Shown here: positions 26,773-36,905 of the stretch, one piece after another
Numbering within the stretch: position 1 is the first letter of the stretch
How the letters are laid out: each line of letters starts with the position of its first letter
Assembly (NCBI RefSeq): GCF_000009945.1
Contig: NC_007899.1
Span: 62,001-126,000 of the forward strand
Source: Chlamydia felis Fe/C-56
GTDB lineage: Bacteria; Chlamydiota; Chlamydiia; Chlamydiales; Chlamydiaceae
Reading direction: 5' to 3'
DNA: 64,000 nucleotides
Program-made: the position numbers and the translations under genes
Notes under the pieces: model-generated
Database searches by the model: none
What the model was told of the DNA's origin: nothing
Seen by the model: only the letters and a program-made list of their open reading frames with translations

Positions 26773-27237
26773 ATGCCATTTGCTAAGGAAGCAGAGATGC
26801 AGCGCACATGTTGGAAGTGTGAGGGTAGCGTATCTATGCATATGCCCCAGTGTCCTTATTGCAGTGCATTTCTTCAAGATCCTCCGGGAGCTTCAGGTGG
26901 ATTCTCTTCATGTCATATTTCTTTCCCAGAAGGCTCTGCAAAGGGAGAATCGGAGGATCTTTTTGCTGTTTCTTCAGAAGATTGGGAAGCTGTTCTTAGT
27001 GATCAAAATACTTTCCAAAAGCCGACGGAACAATCTGAAACTGATTGGAATTGGTTACAACATTGGCCGCTCATCGCCTTATTTTTAGGTGCAGGGTTTT
27101 TAGCCTTTGCTTTGATTATTCTTCTATTTGCTACAGACTCTGGATTAACCTTGTCATGGCCTAAAAACCGTGCCTATCTCTACGGGGTTTTAGGCGCTGT
27201 ATTTGCTTATCGGGGCTATTTGAAGCTTGCGCAATGA
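26773..27237 (+). CDS. Membrane protein with N-terminal zinc ribbon (CT556-like)
   Basis: 154 residues. Cys13-x2-Cys16 and Cys27-x2-Cys30 form a compact zinc-ribbon-like element at the N-terminus. An acidic, Ser-rich linker follows (~45-90). Two hydrophobic segments lie near 96-118 (LIALFLGAGFLAFALIILLF) and 135-151. The ribbon would face the cytoplasm or be exposed if the protein were secreted. No enzymatic domain is visible and the function is unknown. The gene is divergent from lpdA across 260 bases. It converges on the SNF2 gene, with only 22 bases between the stops. Confidence 0.75.
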   Translation: MPFAKEAEMQRTCWKCEGSVSMHMPQCPYCSAFLQDPPGASGGFSSCHISFPEGSAKGESEDLFAVSSEDWEAVLSDQNTFQKPTEQSETDWNWLQHWPLIALFLGAGFLAFALIILLFATDSGLTLSWPKNRAYLYGVLGAVFAYRGYLKLAQ

Positions 27238-27259
27238 TATTTTCTCTAGTACTTTCTAA

Positions 27260-30200
27260 TTAAATAAGAGGCTCTTCACTAGCATCTGAGATACTATCTA
27301 TCGTATCCTCTACGCCATTGCGCTCATCTTTATATGATAGAATGGTAATCAAATCCTCCCTATTCAACATATGGAGAATATTGGAATCTTGAGTAGAGAT
27401 GACCTTATCTAACAGACGGATTTTCTTTTCAATGAGATAGTGAATGCGTTCTTCTAACGTATCCTCAGTCATGAGCTTATAGATAAATACGGTGTTTTTC
27501 TGCCCTATTCTATGAACACGATCCAAAGCTTGATTTTCTTTGGCGGGGTTCCACCAGCGGTCGTACATAATTACGACGTTACCCGCGGTAAGATTAATAC
27601 CCGTTCCGGCAGCTAATAAAGAACCGACAAATACACGACATTCGGGATCAGTAGTGAAGTATTCTATTTCTTCTTTTCTATTCAGAGATTTCCCTTGAAT
27701 AGAAGCATATTTTACGCCGATCTCTTCCAGATACAACATGATAATGCGAATCATATGAATATATTGCGAAAAGACAACGACTTTACAGCCCGATGCTAGA
27801 GAATCATGAAGAAGTCGTACGAAGGCTTCCCATTTTCCTGACTCATGCTCTCGGTATTTATCAGGATTTTTAAAGAAGATCGCCGGGTGGTTGCAGATTT
27901 GTTTTAAGTGATTCAATAGGGCAAATACATGGAGGTAATTGACCGTTTGTTCTTCTGGAGATTCCAATTGTTGAATCTGTGCTTTCTCTCTTTTTAATGT
28001 GGAAAGGCAGAGCTTTTTCTGTTCAGGAGATAGCGTACAAGGAATTATCGATTCTACTTTTTCAGGAAGTTCTGGAAGGACGAGTTTTTTCGTTCTTCTT
28101 AAGATGAAAGGTCGCGTTAATTTTAGTAGGAGATCTTGAGATGGAATAATCTCATCATCAGCTTCTGCTGCATTCTTTTTCGTAAAGAGCTTCTTAAATA
28201 AGGCATCAGAAGGAAGATAGTTGGGGAGAATAATGTCTAAGAGGCCTTTAAATTCAAGAAGGTTATTTTCTATAGGAGTTCCTGTTAATCCCAACTTCAT
28301 TTGGGAATCTAATCGGCACAGAATCTTATGAATTTGGCTATTTTTATTTTTTGCCATATGAATTTCATCGAACACAGTTACCGAAAATGAAAGTTTGTAA
28401 AACTTCGCGTAATTTTGTCTTAGGGTTCCATATGAGGTGATGATCACATCAGCAGGGGGTAGGTGTTCTGGTTTGTTGGGACCGTGGAATGAAAAAATAC
28501 TTACCGTGGGTAAATGCGTCGCTAATGTGTGTTCCCAATGAGGCAGCACGCTTGTTGGGCAGACAACAAGAAACTTAGGGCGTTCTGTAGGTTCTGCAGA
28601 TTGAAAGACAATATCCAATAATGCTGTAGCTTGGTGGGTTTTCCCTAATCCCATCTCATCGCAAAGAAGCCCGGATAGACGGTGGTTGTATAAAAACCAT
28701 AACCATAACAAACCGCTATTTTGGTATGGACGTAGCTTATGATCCGTAGAGAATAGACTTTGCGGAATCGGAGGGAGACACGCAGCTTTAAGTTGAGAAA
28801 AGAACGCAAGATCAGATGCACTTGCGTTAATGTTTTTATGCGTAGATAGCGGGGCTAAAGCGTCTAACTTAAAAATATCTGTAACTGTAGCAATTACAGT
28901 ATTTTCAGGAATCTGACATTTTTGAGCAGAGATAAATTGTTTTAAGAATTGAAATAGGCAATGTTGGAAATTTAAAAATCCAGCTTTTGTAAAGGCGAAA
29001 GCTTTTTTATTTTTTAAAGCTTGTAGCACCACTCCCAAAGGTATAGAACCAATATTGGTCTTGAGTTCTAGATGTAAGTGTAAGGGTGATGAAGGATGGG
29101 GGCGTGTTATGGATAAGATAACGAGCTCAAAAGTTTCTGGGGTGCGAAGCTGCGAATCTGCGAATACAAGTTTATCGTTTTGGAAATTTTGATGAATGAA
29201 ATCAGGAACTTGTTCCGGAAGAACCTTCTTAGGGAGAGAACATAATGATTGCAAAGGTGTGGGGAGCAGGTTAAATCCAAGATTTTCTCGGTAAAGGAAA
29301 ACGCCAAATAACCGACAGTTTTCCTCTTCAAGACCTTGAAACACAGGTTTTAGATATAATCCTGAGCCCTTAGATTCTTTGTGTACTTCAAAGAAGAGAT
29401 TTTTTAGCGGTGGTGTAGGAGCAAAGAAGTTGGGGATTGTTCTTAAAACTACCTCGTGCTTCATGATAAAGCTAGGAATTTGATCCGCATCTACAATCAA
29501 ACCGTCTTGAATTTCTAGATTGGCTTTTCTTTGCAAGAAAAATCCTTGCCCGGAGTAATATATCCAGGGGCCGTAGTGAATGTCTATAGCTGCAGGATCT
29601 CCAGTGTTATAATGGAATAACAAAACACCCTGTTGTGTAATGTTATATGTTAATTGTCCTTCGGGGACCTGATCGGTAAAGACCTCAAATCCAGGCTCTC
29701 GAATTAAAAAGCCTTTGGTATTTAAAAAATCCTCAACTTGATCAACTTTAATAGTAAATGAGATTTGAGGAGAGAGAAGCCCTTCTACAGTAAACAATCC
29801 CCTTTCAGGAACATAGCAAAAATCGGGATAGATTAATTCTCCATTCTCTAAATCTCCAGGAGTGTCTAGGTATGCTGAAAAAGATATAGAAGAGTCCCTG
29901 AGAAAATGAATAGAATAACGAATCGGGCGTTTTTCAGCATCGTAGTGAAGAAGAGAAAGTATTTGTTTCTTTAGTTCTGCGGGAAGTAAAGAAATTATGT
30001 GTAGAGAAACGGAAGTTTCTTCTGCAGGAAGAATAACCTGCTGTGTCCCGGCTATATAGCCAACAGAACCAATTTGAGTTACAGGTTGATTTTTCAGATC
30101 CTGTTTTACAGGCTCCATTGTGAAGTATATTTTAGATTCTTCTGGAGCAACACGTACTGCTGTGACAGAAAAATCACCATAATTCCCTGGAAGAGATGTT

Positions 30201-30880
30201 TGCGAGAAATTAATTTTGGGGAATAGGTCTTCTAAAGTAGAAAAATCTAAAATCTCTCCTTTTAAAGAGATCCCTTCCCACTGCATTGAAAATTGAGTGG
30301 GGAATCCTTGGCTATTTTCAATAAGATCTAAGCGAGCTCCATCTTCAGAGAAGAAGAAAAAGCGTTTTGCTATGCGATATAAAGCAGATTGTAGAAAGGT
30401 TTTTTCTGTATAGATTGTCGGCTCTGGAGTTTGATGGACGATGGGCAGCCATTCTGTAAAGGATGCCGGAGATAAAGCAGCAATCTCTACTGTTGCGCAA
30501 GAGGTCGTTATAGAATAGTGTTTATCGCCATCAGCATGCAGATGGGCTCTTTCCATGAATAACTTATAGAATAGAGCGTACCAGAAAGAACTATTAAATT
30601 TGTGATGAAGAGGTAGCCATCCGTGAGCATCGTAGGCTGAGAAAAACGCGGTCATTAAATGAACACAGCAATCCCCATCCGGACAACTACATGAGGCGAA
30701 AGTTAGGTTGTCCGCGTCGCTAAATTTTAGCGTACTGACCCAGTTTCCCTCAGGAGAATCTTCATCGGGAAGGCGGATGTTATAACAATCTCCAGAAAAA
30801 TCTAAAACGATGTCTTGGCGGTTCGCAGCGAGATAATCCATCGCTGTTTGACGAAAGCCAGCTAAAGCGTTTAAAACCAT
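27260..30880 (-). CDS. SNF2-family helicase with N-terminal SWIM motif (first copy)
   Basis: 1206 residues. N-terminal Cys64-x-Cys66-x5-Cys72-x-His74 is a SWIM-type zinc element. A long poorly conserved middle region (~100-730) follows. The SNF2 ATPase is at ~745-1160: DEMGLGKTHQ (motif I), DEIH (motif II), LTGTPIENN (motif III), VFSQYIHM (motif IV), LLAAGTGINL (motif V) and DRVHRIGQ (motif VI). It is expected to be a double-stranded DNA translocase; its target is unknown. It corresponds to CT555 and is a paralogue of the gene at 46974. brnQ lies 34 bases upstream on the same strand. Confidence 0.9.
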   Translation of the reverse strand: MVLNALAGFRQTAMDYLAANRQDIVLDFSGDCYNIRLPDEDSPEGNWVSTLKFSDADNLTFASCSCPDGDCCVHLMTAFFSAYDAHGWLPLHHKFNSSFWYALFYKLFMERAHLHADGDKHYSITTSCATVEIAALSPASFTEWLPIVHQTPEPTIYTEKTFLQSALYRIAKRFFFFSEDGARLDLIENSQGFPTQFSMQWEGISLKGEILDFSTLEDLFPKINFSQTSLPGNYGDFSVTAVRVAPEESKIYFTMEPVKQDLKNQPVTQIGSVGYIAGTQQVILPAEETSVSLHIISLLPAELKKQILSLLHYDAEKRPIRYSIHFLRDSSISFSAYLDTPGDLENGELIYPDFCYVPERGLFTVEGLLSPQISFTIKVDQVEDFLNTKGFLIREPGFEVFTDQVPEGQLTYNITQQGVLLFHYNTGDPAAIDIHYGPWIYYSGQGFFLQRKANLEIQDGLIVDADQIPSFIMKHEVVLRTIPNFFAPTPPLKNLFFEVHKESKGSGLYLKPVFQGLEEENCRLFGVFLYRENLGFNLLPTPLQSLCSLPKKVLPEQVPDFIHQNFQNDKLVFADSQLRTPETFELVILSITRPHPSSPLHLHLELKTNIGSIPLGVVLQALKNKKAFAFTKAGFLNFQHCLFQFLKQFISAQKCQIPENTVIATVTDIFKLDALAPLSTHKNINASASDLAFFSQLKAACLPPIPQSLFSTDHKLRPYQNSGLLWLWFLYNHRLSGLLCDEMGLGKTHQATALLDIVFQSAEPTERPKFLVVCPTSVLPHWEHTLATHLPTVSIFSFHGPNKPEHLPPADVIITSYGTLRQNYAKFYKLSFSVTVFDEIHMAKNKNSQIHKILCRLDSQMKLGLTGTPIENNLLEFKGLLDIILPNYLPSDALFKKLFTKKNAAEADDEIIPSQDLLLKLTRPFILRRTKKLVLPELPEKVESIIPCTLSPEQKKLCLSTLKREKAQIQQLESPEEQTVNYLHVFALLNHLKQICNHPAIFFKNPDKYREHESGKWEAFVRLLHDSLASGCKVVVFSQYIHMIRIIMLYLEEIGVKYASIQGKSLNRKEEIEYFTTDPECRVFVGSLLAAGTGINLTAGNVVIMYDRWWNPAKENQALDRVHRIGQKNTVFIYKLMTEDTLEERIHYLIEKKIRLLDKVISTQDSNILHMLNREDLITILSYKDERNGVEDTIDSISDASEEPLI

Positions 30881-30914
30881 AACGTTATGCTAGTTAGCAA
30901 ATGCAAGCATTAGC

Positions 30915-32144
30915 TCAACTCACCAATCGCAAAACGATTGTAAGGGAGAGGGTTAAATAAAACAAAGCTTGGACGTGTCGGAAGTTCCACAACTTATGAG
31001 CGATACTTCCGCAAGTCAAAGCGATTAATGCAGGATAACTTAGCTGTAGTAGAGGCAATAGAAGGAGGCTGATATTTTCAAAGTTTAAAATAGAAATTAG
31101 GTATGAGGGTATCAGAGTGAAAATTACTGCATTAGAGTACGTCATTCTTTTCGATGAGATGATGCGGGCTAAGAAGTCGGCAACAATCCCAACTAAAGCA
31201 ATCTCTGTTGTTAAGCAAGCAACAAATACACACATACCGGTCAATAAACTATTTTGTCCAAGAGCAATAGCAGAAATTCTTCCTAGAATTTGTCCTTTAC
31301 TTGCAGTAGCTAACAAACCGGCGTGCCGAGAGGCACATAGGGCGAATCCTAAATAAATTAACCCAAGAAGTAGCGCAGCTAAAGCAAAAGCTAAACCTAA
31401 AGTGCGTTTGTCTTTTTTATTAATTTTTTGAAAGTTTAAAGGCGTTTCATCATTCGCATCTCCATTTTCTATCATTTGTTGTATAGAAATTAATACAATG
31501 GAGCAGAAGAAGAACGCTGCAAGAAGGTCCATAGTATTGAAGCCTTCCTTAATTCCTGCCAACCACGCTTGTTGAGGACCCGCAGATTCTATGAAGCTAG
31601 GATTTGCGGGAATGGTTAATCCCTTGAAGATTAGCCAAACAAGAGAAACTAACATAATGGGGAAAAATACAGATCCCAACCACTGGATAAGTTTGCTAAG
31701 TTTACAAGCAAATAGATAAATTAAAGCACAACAAATCAGGCTGAAAACAGGCAAAGTGGGCAGTAACACTGTTTTTGAATTCGATAGGGATGCTAAAGTC
31801 GCATGTGATACAGCAATAGCTCTAGGTATCCCCCCAAAGGGCCCTATCAAACATAAAATTGCTATAATGAAAATCATTCCGGGGACTTTTCCAATAGAGG
31901 AAAAAAAGCTCTTATAATTCCCAGAATATAATAGCATACTAAACAGGCCTAATAGGGGAACGCAAACCGCGGTTAACATCATACCGAAGCAGGCAAACCA
32001 GGGATGAGAGTGGTAATGATAACCTAGGGCTAAGGGGAATACTATGTTGCCAGCTCCAAAGAACATGGCAAAAATAGACCCTCCAATCGACCAAACAGAG
32101 AGCTCTTGTTTAGAGCTAGCCCTATTAGAAGTATTTCTATTCAT
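30915..32144 (-). CDS. brnQ: Branched-chain amino acid transporter BrnQ
   Basis: Sodium-coupled uptake of leucine, isoleucine and valine across the inner membrane, judged by family. It is 409 residues with about twelve hydrophobic segments. The family opening GGSIFAMFFGAGNIVFPLALG (~21-41) and an internal GPFGGIPRAIAVSHAT (~100-115) are characteristic. It corresponds to CT554. The next gene upstream is nth across 167 bases, an adjacency that C. trachomatis does not have as I recall. Confidence 0.9.
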   Translation of the reverse strand: MNRNTSNRASSKQELSVWSIGGSIFAMFFGAGNIVFPLALGYHYHSHPWFACFGMMLTAVCVPLLGLFSMLLYSGNYKSFFSSIGKVPGMIFIIAILCLIGPFGGIPRAIAVSHATLASLSNSKTVLLPTLPVFSLICCALIYLFACKLSKLIQWLGSVFFPIMLVSLVWLIFKGLTIPANPSFIESAGPQQAWLAGIKEGFNTMDLLAAFFFCSIVLISIQQMIENGDANDETPLNFQKINKKDKRTLGLAFALAALLLGLIYLGFALCASRHAGLLATASKGQILGRISAIALGQNSLLTGMCVFVACLTTEIALVGIVADFLARIISSKRMTYSNAVIFTLIPSYLISILNFENISLLLLPLLQLSYPALIALTCGSIAHKLWNFRHVQALFYLTLSLTIVLRLVS

Positions 32145-32311
32145 TATATTAAAAATTGCGATATCGAAGTAGTAAGTAGCTGCCCAGTCTAAAAGATTTC
32201 TCCGTTAGAAAGCAAAGTAAATTTCATTCTTGATATATACAGGGAGGGAGGTTTACGAGGAACTGTTTCTATTGGGAAGCGTTCAAGTCTTTATTTCTAA
32301 AGAATTTTAAT

Positions 32312-32950
32312 TTATTTTTTACGATGTTTTTGCAGATAGGCGCATATTTTGCATTTATTTACACTGTGGTGAAGAGCTGGGCAATATTTTCTGGCGTAAT
32401 AGATGAGTTGTAAGTGAAGTTTTGAGGAATTGGCATCTCCAAAAAACAGAACAAGATCTTTTTCGGCCGCCGAAGGACTGCGCTTATTCGAAATTCCCCA
32501 ACGTTGGGACAGTCTTAAGATATGCGTATCCACAGGGAAGGTCGGCATCTTATAAATAATTCCAAGGAAAACCGAGGCGGTTTTCCTCCCTATCCCGGGA
32601 AGTTCGGTTAATAAATCTAAGGAAGCCGGAGGTTCCCCATGATATCTTTCCAAAAGGATCTTTGACAAATTATGTAAATATTCAGACTTCCTTTCTCCAA
32701 GACCGCAGGGAGAAATGATGGAATATAATTTCTTTAAAGGAAGTTGCGCTAAAGCCTGGGCATCAGGAGCAATGGCAAACAGTTTCGGTGTTACGGAATT
32801 TACAGCTTTATCCGTGGAGTTCCCTGAAAGCAGGACAGCGATAAGCAGCTGAAACGGGGTTTCCCATCCTGTTAAAGAGGGTTTGGGGTCTGGAAAAAGA
32901 TCGTTTAAGGTCGAAAGAATAAAATTTTTAACATCAGTTTTATTTTCCAA
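32312..32950 (-). CDS. nth: Endonuclease III (base excision repair)
   Basis: DNA glycosylase/AP lyase acting on oxidised pyrimidines. It is 212 residues. The helix-hairpin-helix has [17 protein letters not shown] (~105-121) with the catalytic Lys in GRKTA, followed by [15 protein letters not shown], which supplies the catalytic Asp. Near the C-terminus the iron-sulfur loop is reduced: cysteines are seen in YCPALH and KCKICAYL, giving C-x8-C-x2-C spacing with one of the usual four ligands not evident. The start is TTG 32950, which overlaps the mnmE stop by 11 bases and has AGTAGG about 8 bases upstream. Confidence 0.92.
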   Translation of the reverse strand: MENKTDVKNFILSTLNDLFPDPKPSLTGWETPFQLLIAVLLSGNSTDKAVNSVTPKLFAIAPDAQALAQLPLKKLYSIISPCGLGERKSEYLHNLSKILLERYHGEPPASLDLLTELPGIGRKTASVFLGIIYKMPTFPVDTHILRLSQRWGISNKRSPSAAEKDLVLFFGDANSSKLHLQLIYYARKYCPALHHSVNKCKICAYLQKHRKK

Positions 32951-34271
32951 TGCAAAACCTACTAAAAATTTCTCCCAATATCGTTTCGTTGATTTCGGAT
33001 CCAGAAAGGTTCCCTGTGGTTTGTAGTGCTTGTCTGAGTTCTAGAGCTACAAGTTCAGGAGGAAGTTGAGATAGCAGACCTTCTTTAGCTGATAGCAAGT
33101 ACGTGCGAATTTGCTGGAGTATTGTATGATGGCGGGCAGAAACAAGAAAGACTTTTGAGTTTTTCCCCAACTGTTGTTTCTGTATCCATTTTTGGATAAA
33201 TTGTTTGAGTTCTAAAATTCCATCCCCGGTTTTTGCTGAGATGGCTAATTGAGGCAAAGATGTGTCGATACGTGGGGGTGATGCAAGATCGGATTTATTC
33301 CAAAGAAGGAGAGAGGGTTTTTGAAATAAAATTTCTGGAAGGGGTGGAGGGGGTTGTGTAGCATCCATGACCCAGAGGATGCCCTCCGCTTGTTTCATAG
33401 CGGAAATAGCTCGTTCTATACCTTCTTGTTCTACGGGATTATCCGTTTCTCGTTGTCCCGCAGAGTCTATAAGACGGATGCGTTTTCCTTGTAGCGTCCA
33501 GCTTTCTTCTAATATGTCTCTTGTTGTTCCCGGAATATCGGTAACAATTGCACGATTTCTATTGGTCAATGCGTTTAGAAGAGAAGATTTCCCCGCATTA
33601 GGATGCCCAGCAAGAACTATGCTTGTTCCTTGGGCAAGCCTTTGTCCTTCGTCGAAACTTGAGATTAAATCCTCAATGATAACTAAAGCTTCATTTAATC
33701 TTTTTTCAGGGACCTCCATATCGGGTTGCTCTTCTTCTGGGAAATCCGCTAGAACTTCAATAAATGCCAAAGATTCGATAATTAACGAAGAAATTTTCTG
33801 TACCCTTTGGGAAAAATGACCCTGAAAGTGATTTTGAGCAATGTGGAAAGCATCCAAGTTATCCGCGGCAATAAGGTTTTGAATCGCTTCTGCTTGGATA
33901 AGATCTATTTTCCCATTTAGAAAAGCTCGTTGAGAAAATTCTCCCGGAAGTGCAGGACGGGCTCCCTCAGATACCAAGGCTTCTAGGATTTGAGAACAGG
34001 AAAAATATCCCCCATGACATTGTAGCTCGACAACATCTTCTCCAGTAAAGGATCGTGGGGCTCGCATAATTAATAAAAGCACCTGATCTATCTGTCGTCC
34101 GTGATGGCTTGCTGTTCCTAGATGGGCTGTATGAGAAGCAAAAGAGGGGACGGGTCCGGAAAATATTTTATCTGTAATTTGAATGGCTTCGGGCCCCGAT
34201 ACACGGACAATCGCGATACTTCCTTCTCCTGGAGGTGTGGCTATGGCAGCGATGGTATCATTTTTAATCAT
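32940..34271 (-). CDS. mnmE: tRNA modification GTPase MnmE
   Basis: With MnmG it forms the 5-carboxymethylaminomethyl group on wobble uridine. It is 443 residues from ATG 34271; a longer frame from TTG 34295 adds eight residues not expected for the family. The N-terminal tetrahydrofolate-binding domain (~1-115) begins [22 protein letters not shown]. The GTPase domain has GHPNAGKSS (G1), DIPGTTRD (G2/G3 switch), DSAGQRET and NKSD (G4). The protein ends in FCIGK, the catalytic Cys motif. It overlaps nth by 11 bases. Confidence 0.95.
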   Translation of the reverse strand: MIKNDTIAAIATPPGEGSIAIVRVSGPEAIQITDKIFSGPVPSFASHTAHLGTASHHGRQIDQVLLLIMRAPRSFTGEDVVELQCHGGYFSCSQILEALVSEGARPALPGEFSQRAFLNGKIDLIQAEAIQNLIAADNLDAFHIAQNHFQGHFSQRVQKISSLIIESLAFIEVLADFPEEEQPDMEVPEKRLNEALVIIEDLISSFDEGQRLAQGTSIVLAGHPNAGKSSLLNALTNRNRAIVTDIPGTTRDILEESWTLQGKRIRLIDSAGQRETDNPVEQEGIERAISAMKQAEGILWVMDATQPPPPLPEILFQKPSLLLWNKSDLASPPRIDTSLPQLAISAKTGDGILELKQFIQKWIQKQQLGKNSKVFLVSARHHTILQQIRTYLLSAKEGLLSQLPPELVALELRQALQTTGNLSGSEINETILGEIFSRFCIGK

Positions 34272-34429
34272 GAAAAACGGATGAAAATAGAACAAACTTG
34301 GGAGTTAGGATAGCAGGTTACCCATTAAAGATGTATGTAGGTTTTTTAACGATTTCTATTTAATTAGTTTGGAATATTATTTAATAACTTTTTATAGTCG
34401 CCGGTTTAGATCTTACAGATCGAGGACAA

Positions 34430-35329
34430 GTGAAGAAACTGCAATACATTGACCGCTTAACTAATCAAAGGGTGACGGAAGCCGTCTGTTACGAAAAAAC
34501 TATGACGTTGCTATATACCTCGAGGTTAGGAAAATGGCTGTCCACTCTATTAGCTAAGACTCCAATTCTGTCGCGTATCTATGGTTGGATTCAAAAACGT
34601 TCTTGGACACGTAGAAAAATTCCTGGGTTTGTAAAGAGAAATCATATTTGCGTGCAAGAATTCAAAAAATCTCTTTCCGAGTTTTCCTCTTTCAATGATT
34701 TTTTTACCAGAGAGCTGCGTCCCGAGGCCCGGCCTATTGCTCAGGGTGATAATATTTGTGTTGCTCCTGTTGATGGTGCGTATCTTATTTACCCAAATAT
34801 TGCCGAGTTCGGAGAGTTTGTTGTTAAATCTAAACATTTCTCTCTTTCAAAACTTTTAGGCGATGCCTCGCTCGTTGAAAAGTATGCTTCCGGTAGCGTG
34901 GTTTTTGCCCGCCTAGCTCTTTTTGACTATCATCGTTTTCATTTCCCTGTGGATTGCTGGGCAGGACCAACTCGTAACGTCAACGGGTATTTATTTTCTG
35001 TGCATCCGATGGCCTTGAAAGATAATTTTAATATTTTTTGTGAAAATAAACGTACCCTAACCGAACTTAAAACCGAGGCATTCGGAGATGTGTTGTACTT
35101 GGAGGTCGGGGCATTAAATGTTGGCTCTATTATTCAAACCTACGCACCAGAAAAAAGATATTCTAAGGGGGATGAAAAAGGTTTTTTTGAAATTGGGGGG
35201 TCCACGGTTATCATACTATTTCAACCGGGGACGATCAAGTTTGACGCGGACCTGCTAAGGAATTCGCGAATGGGATTAGAAACACGTTGCCTTATGGGGC
35301 AATCTTTAGGGCGCTCTTTGGGAGAATAA
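34430..35329 (+). CDS. psd: Phosphatidylserine decarboxylase
   Basis: Membrane-associated, pyruvoyl-dependent enzyme making phosphatidylethanolamine. It is 299 residues starting at GTG 34430, with GAGG five bases upstream. The conserved [13 protein letters not shown] lies at ~85-97 and APVDGAY at ~109-115. [11 protein letters not shown] carries the His pair, and a self-cleavage site near residue 263 reads GGST instead of the more common LGST. Cleavage between Gly and Ser would yield the pyruvoyl alpha chain. Its divergent neighbour is mnmE. It corresponds to CT699. Confidence 0.93.
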   Translation: MKKLQYIDRLTNQRVTEAVCYEKTMTLLYTSRLGKWLSTLLAKTPILSRIYGWIQKRSWTRRKIPGFVKRNHICVQEFKKSLSEFSSFNDFFTRELRPEARPIAQGDNICVAPVDGAYLIYPNIAEFGEFVVKSKHFSLSKLLGDASLVEKYASGSVVFARLALFDYHRFHFPVDCWAGPTRNVNGYLFSVHPMALKDNFNIFCENKRTLTELKTEAFGDVLYLEVGALNVGSIIQTYAPEKRYSKGDEKGFFEIGGSTVIILFQPGTIKFDADLLRNSRMGLETRCLMGQSLGRSLGE

Positions 35330-35394
35330 AATTAAAGACTTTAAAGGTTTTTTTTTGTATTGCAAGGAGAGAGAAAAGTGAATTTTGGCGAATT

Positions 35395-36720
35395 ATGTGG
35401 CTAGTCATCCCATGGGCTTTAGTTGCAGGATTGACAACAGCTTTAGTTTTTAAAGTCTATTGTCGCATTTCCAGTTTCCGTCGTTATGCGGCACAGGTAA
35501 TTCGAGAAGTTCATTTGAGCATGGAACTGAAAGAATGGTCTGTTGCTGAACAGAAGCTCTTGCCCATCCTCAAAAAACGTTGCTACCGCCATCAGTGTTT
35601 GTTTGACTACATGCGCATTCTTCGAGGCCTGAATCGTTTTGATGAGGTAGAAAAGCTATTGGCCGAAGCACGAAAGTTAAATTTACGTGGGCCTCAATTT
35701 TTGTTAGAGATAGCTTATAAAGCTTATCGTTACGGTGCGTATAAAGAATCTTGCCAAGCCTTTTCTTTGATTCCAAAAGACAGATTTGAAGAACAAGATG
35801 CTGCAAAATATGCTTCGGCTTTAGTTCACGTGGGGCATTTGGATGCCGCTTGTAGTATTATAGAACCTTGGATTTCTCCTCTATCACATCAAGAAACCTA
35901 TATTACTGTCGGAGATATTTATTTCGCATCTAAGCGGTACCAAGATGCTATAGAGTTTTATAATCGTGCTTATGCTTTGGGCCCATGCCCTGTAAAAGTT
36001 ATCTATAATTTAGCTCATTCTTCTCGTATTTGTAGTAACTATTTAGAAGCCGGAAAGCTATTTCGAAAATTGTTGTCAGAACCCAATTATAGAGAGGAAT
36101 CTTTATTCAATATTGGTTTGTGTGAACAAAAACAGGGACGATCTAGAAAAGCTTTGCTTATTTATCAAAGTAGTGACTTGTGGTCTCGAGGAGACGCCTT
36201 GTTAATGAAGCATGCAGCTTTGGCAGCTATGGACCAAAGCGATCATCATTTAGCGGAATACTGCTGGAATTTAGCTTTTCAATGTAGTGCCTATGCTGAA
36301 GATTGGCAATGTGGGGTAAGCTATGGATTTAGTTTATGTTGTTTGAAGAAGTATTCCGATGCTGAGAAGATCTATCTTAAAGTTGTTCAAAAATACCCAG
36401 ATTGTCCTGCGGCGTGCAAAGCTTTAGCTTGGTTGTCAGGAGTTGGATATGCTTCGATAGTCACAGCAGAAGCTGGCCTAGAGTATGCGAAAAAAGCTCT
36501 CCAGTTCAAGCATTCTCCAGAAATTTTAGAATTGTTGAGTGCTTGTGAAGCTCGCTCGGGGAACTTTGATGCTGCTTATGAAATACAGGCGTTTTTATCA
36601 GCTCATGATATTTCTTTGGAGCAGAAGAGGCGACGTTCACAAATTATGCGTAATTTACGTAGAAAGTTGCCTTTGAATCCTCAGCATATTGTGGAAGTAG
36701 ATACTCTGCTTGCCGCTTAA
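35395..36720 (+). CDS. TPR-repeat membrane-anchored protein (CT700-like)
   Basis: 441 residues from ATG 35395. The open frame extends upstream to 35287 inside psd, but the only start there is TTG 35287, so I prefer the ATG. Residues ~2-22 form one hydrophobic anchor (WLVIPWALVAGLTTALVF). The rest is tetratricopeptide-like helical repeats, for example DIYFASKRYQDAIEFYNRAYALG and LFNIGLCEQKQGRSRKALLIYQ. It is probably a scaffold facing the cytoplasm or periplasm; partners are unknown. Start choice is moderately uncertain. Confidence 0.8.
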   Translation: MWLVIPWALVAGLTTALVFKVYCRISSFRRYAAQVIREVHLSMELKEWSVAEQKLLPILKKRCYRHQCLFDYMRILRGLNRFDEVEKLLAEARKLNLRGPQFLLEIAYKAYRYGAYKESCQAFSLIPKDRFEEQDAAKYASALVHVGHLDAACSIIEPWISPLSHQETYITVGDIYFASKRYQDAIEFYNRAYALGPCPVKVIYNLAHSSRICSNYLEAGKLFRKLLSEPNYREESLFNIGLCEQKQGRSRKALLIYQSSDLWSRGDALLMKHAALAAMDQSDHHLAEYCWNLAFQCSAYAEDWQCGVSYGFSLCCLKKYSDAEKIYLKVVQKYPDCPAACKALAWLSGVGYASIVTAEAGLEYAKKALQFKHSPEILELLSACEARSGNFDAAYEIQAFLSAHDISLEQKRRRSQIMRNLRRKLPLNPQHIVEVDTLLAA

Positions 36721-36747
36721 ATTCTTTTTTTATTTCCTTGTCTTTAT

Positions 36748-36814
36748 GACAAAAGTTTTTTGTCCCCTATTCGGGAGAAGTAAGCATATAAGAGAGGGAA
36801 CTTTTGTTCCTTTT
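36748..36814 (+). terminator. Possible terminator hairpins after the TPR gene
   Basis: Two small inverted repeats lie between the TPR gene and secA. GACAAAA/TTTTGTC spans 36748-36764 with a 3-base loop. GGAAC/GTTCC spans 36797-36810 with a TTTT loop and is followed by TTTT. The second has the form of a weak intrinsic terminator, extendable by wobble pairs. Neither is strong. Confidence 0.35.
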
Positions 36815-36837
36815 ATTCACCATAATCGAGTATGGTA

Positions 36838-36866
36838 TTGACAGATGAGTTTTCGTAGGAATTAAT
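36838..36866 (+). promoter_or_regulatory. Possible sigma66 promoter of secA
   Basis: A perfect TTGACA (36838-36843) is followed after 17 bases by ATTAAT (36861-36866), which matches the -10 consensus at 4 of 6 positions. Transcription would start near 36873, about 33 bases before the secA ATG. Confidence 0.4.
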
Positions 36867-36905
36867 AGATTATTTTCCAAGCAATTATATTGAATTAAGC
36901 GACGT

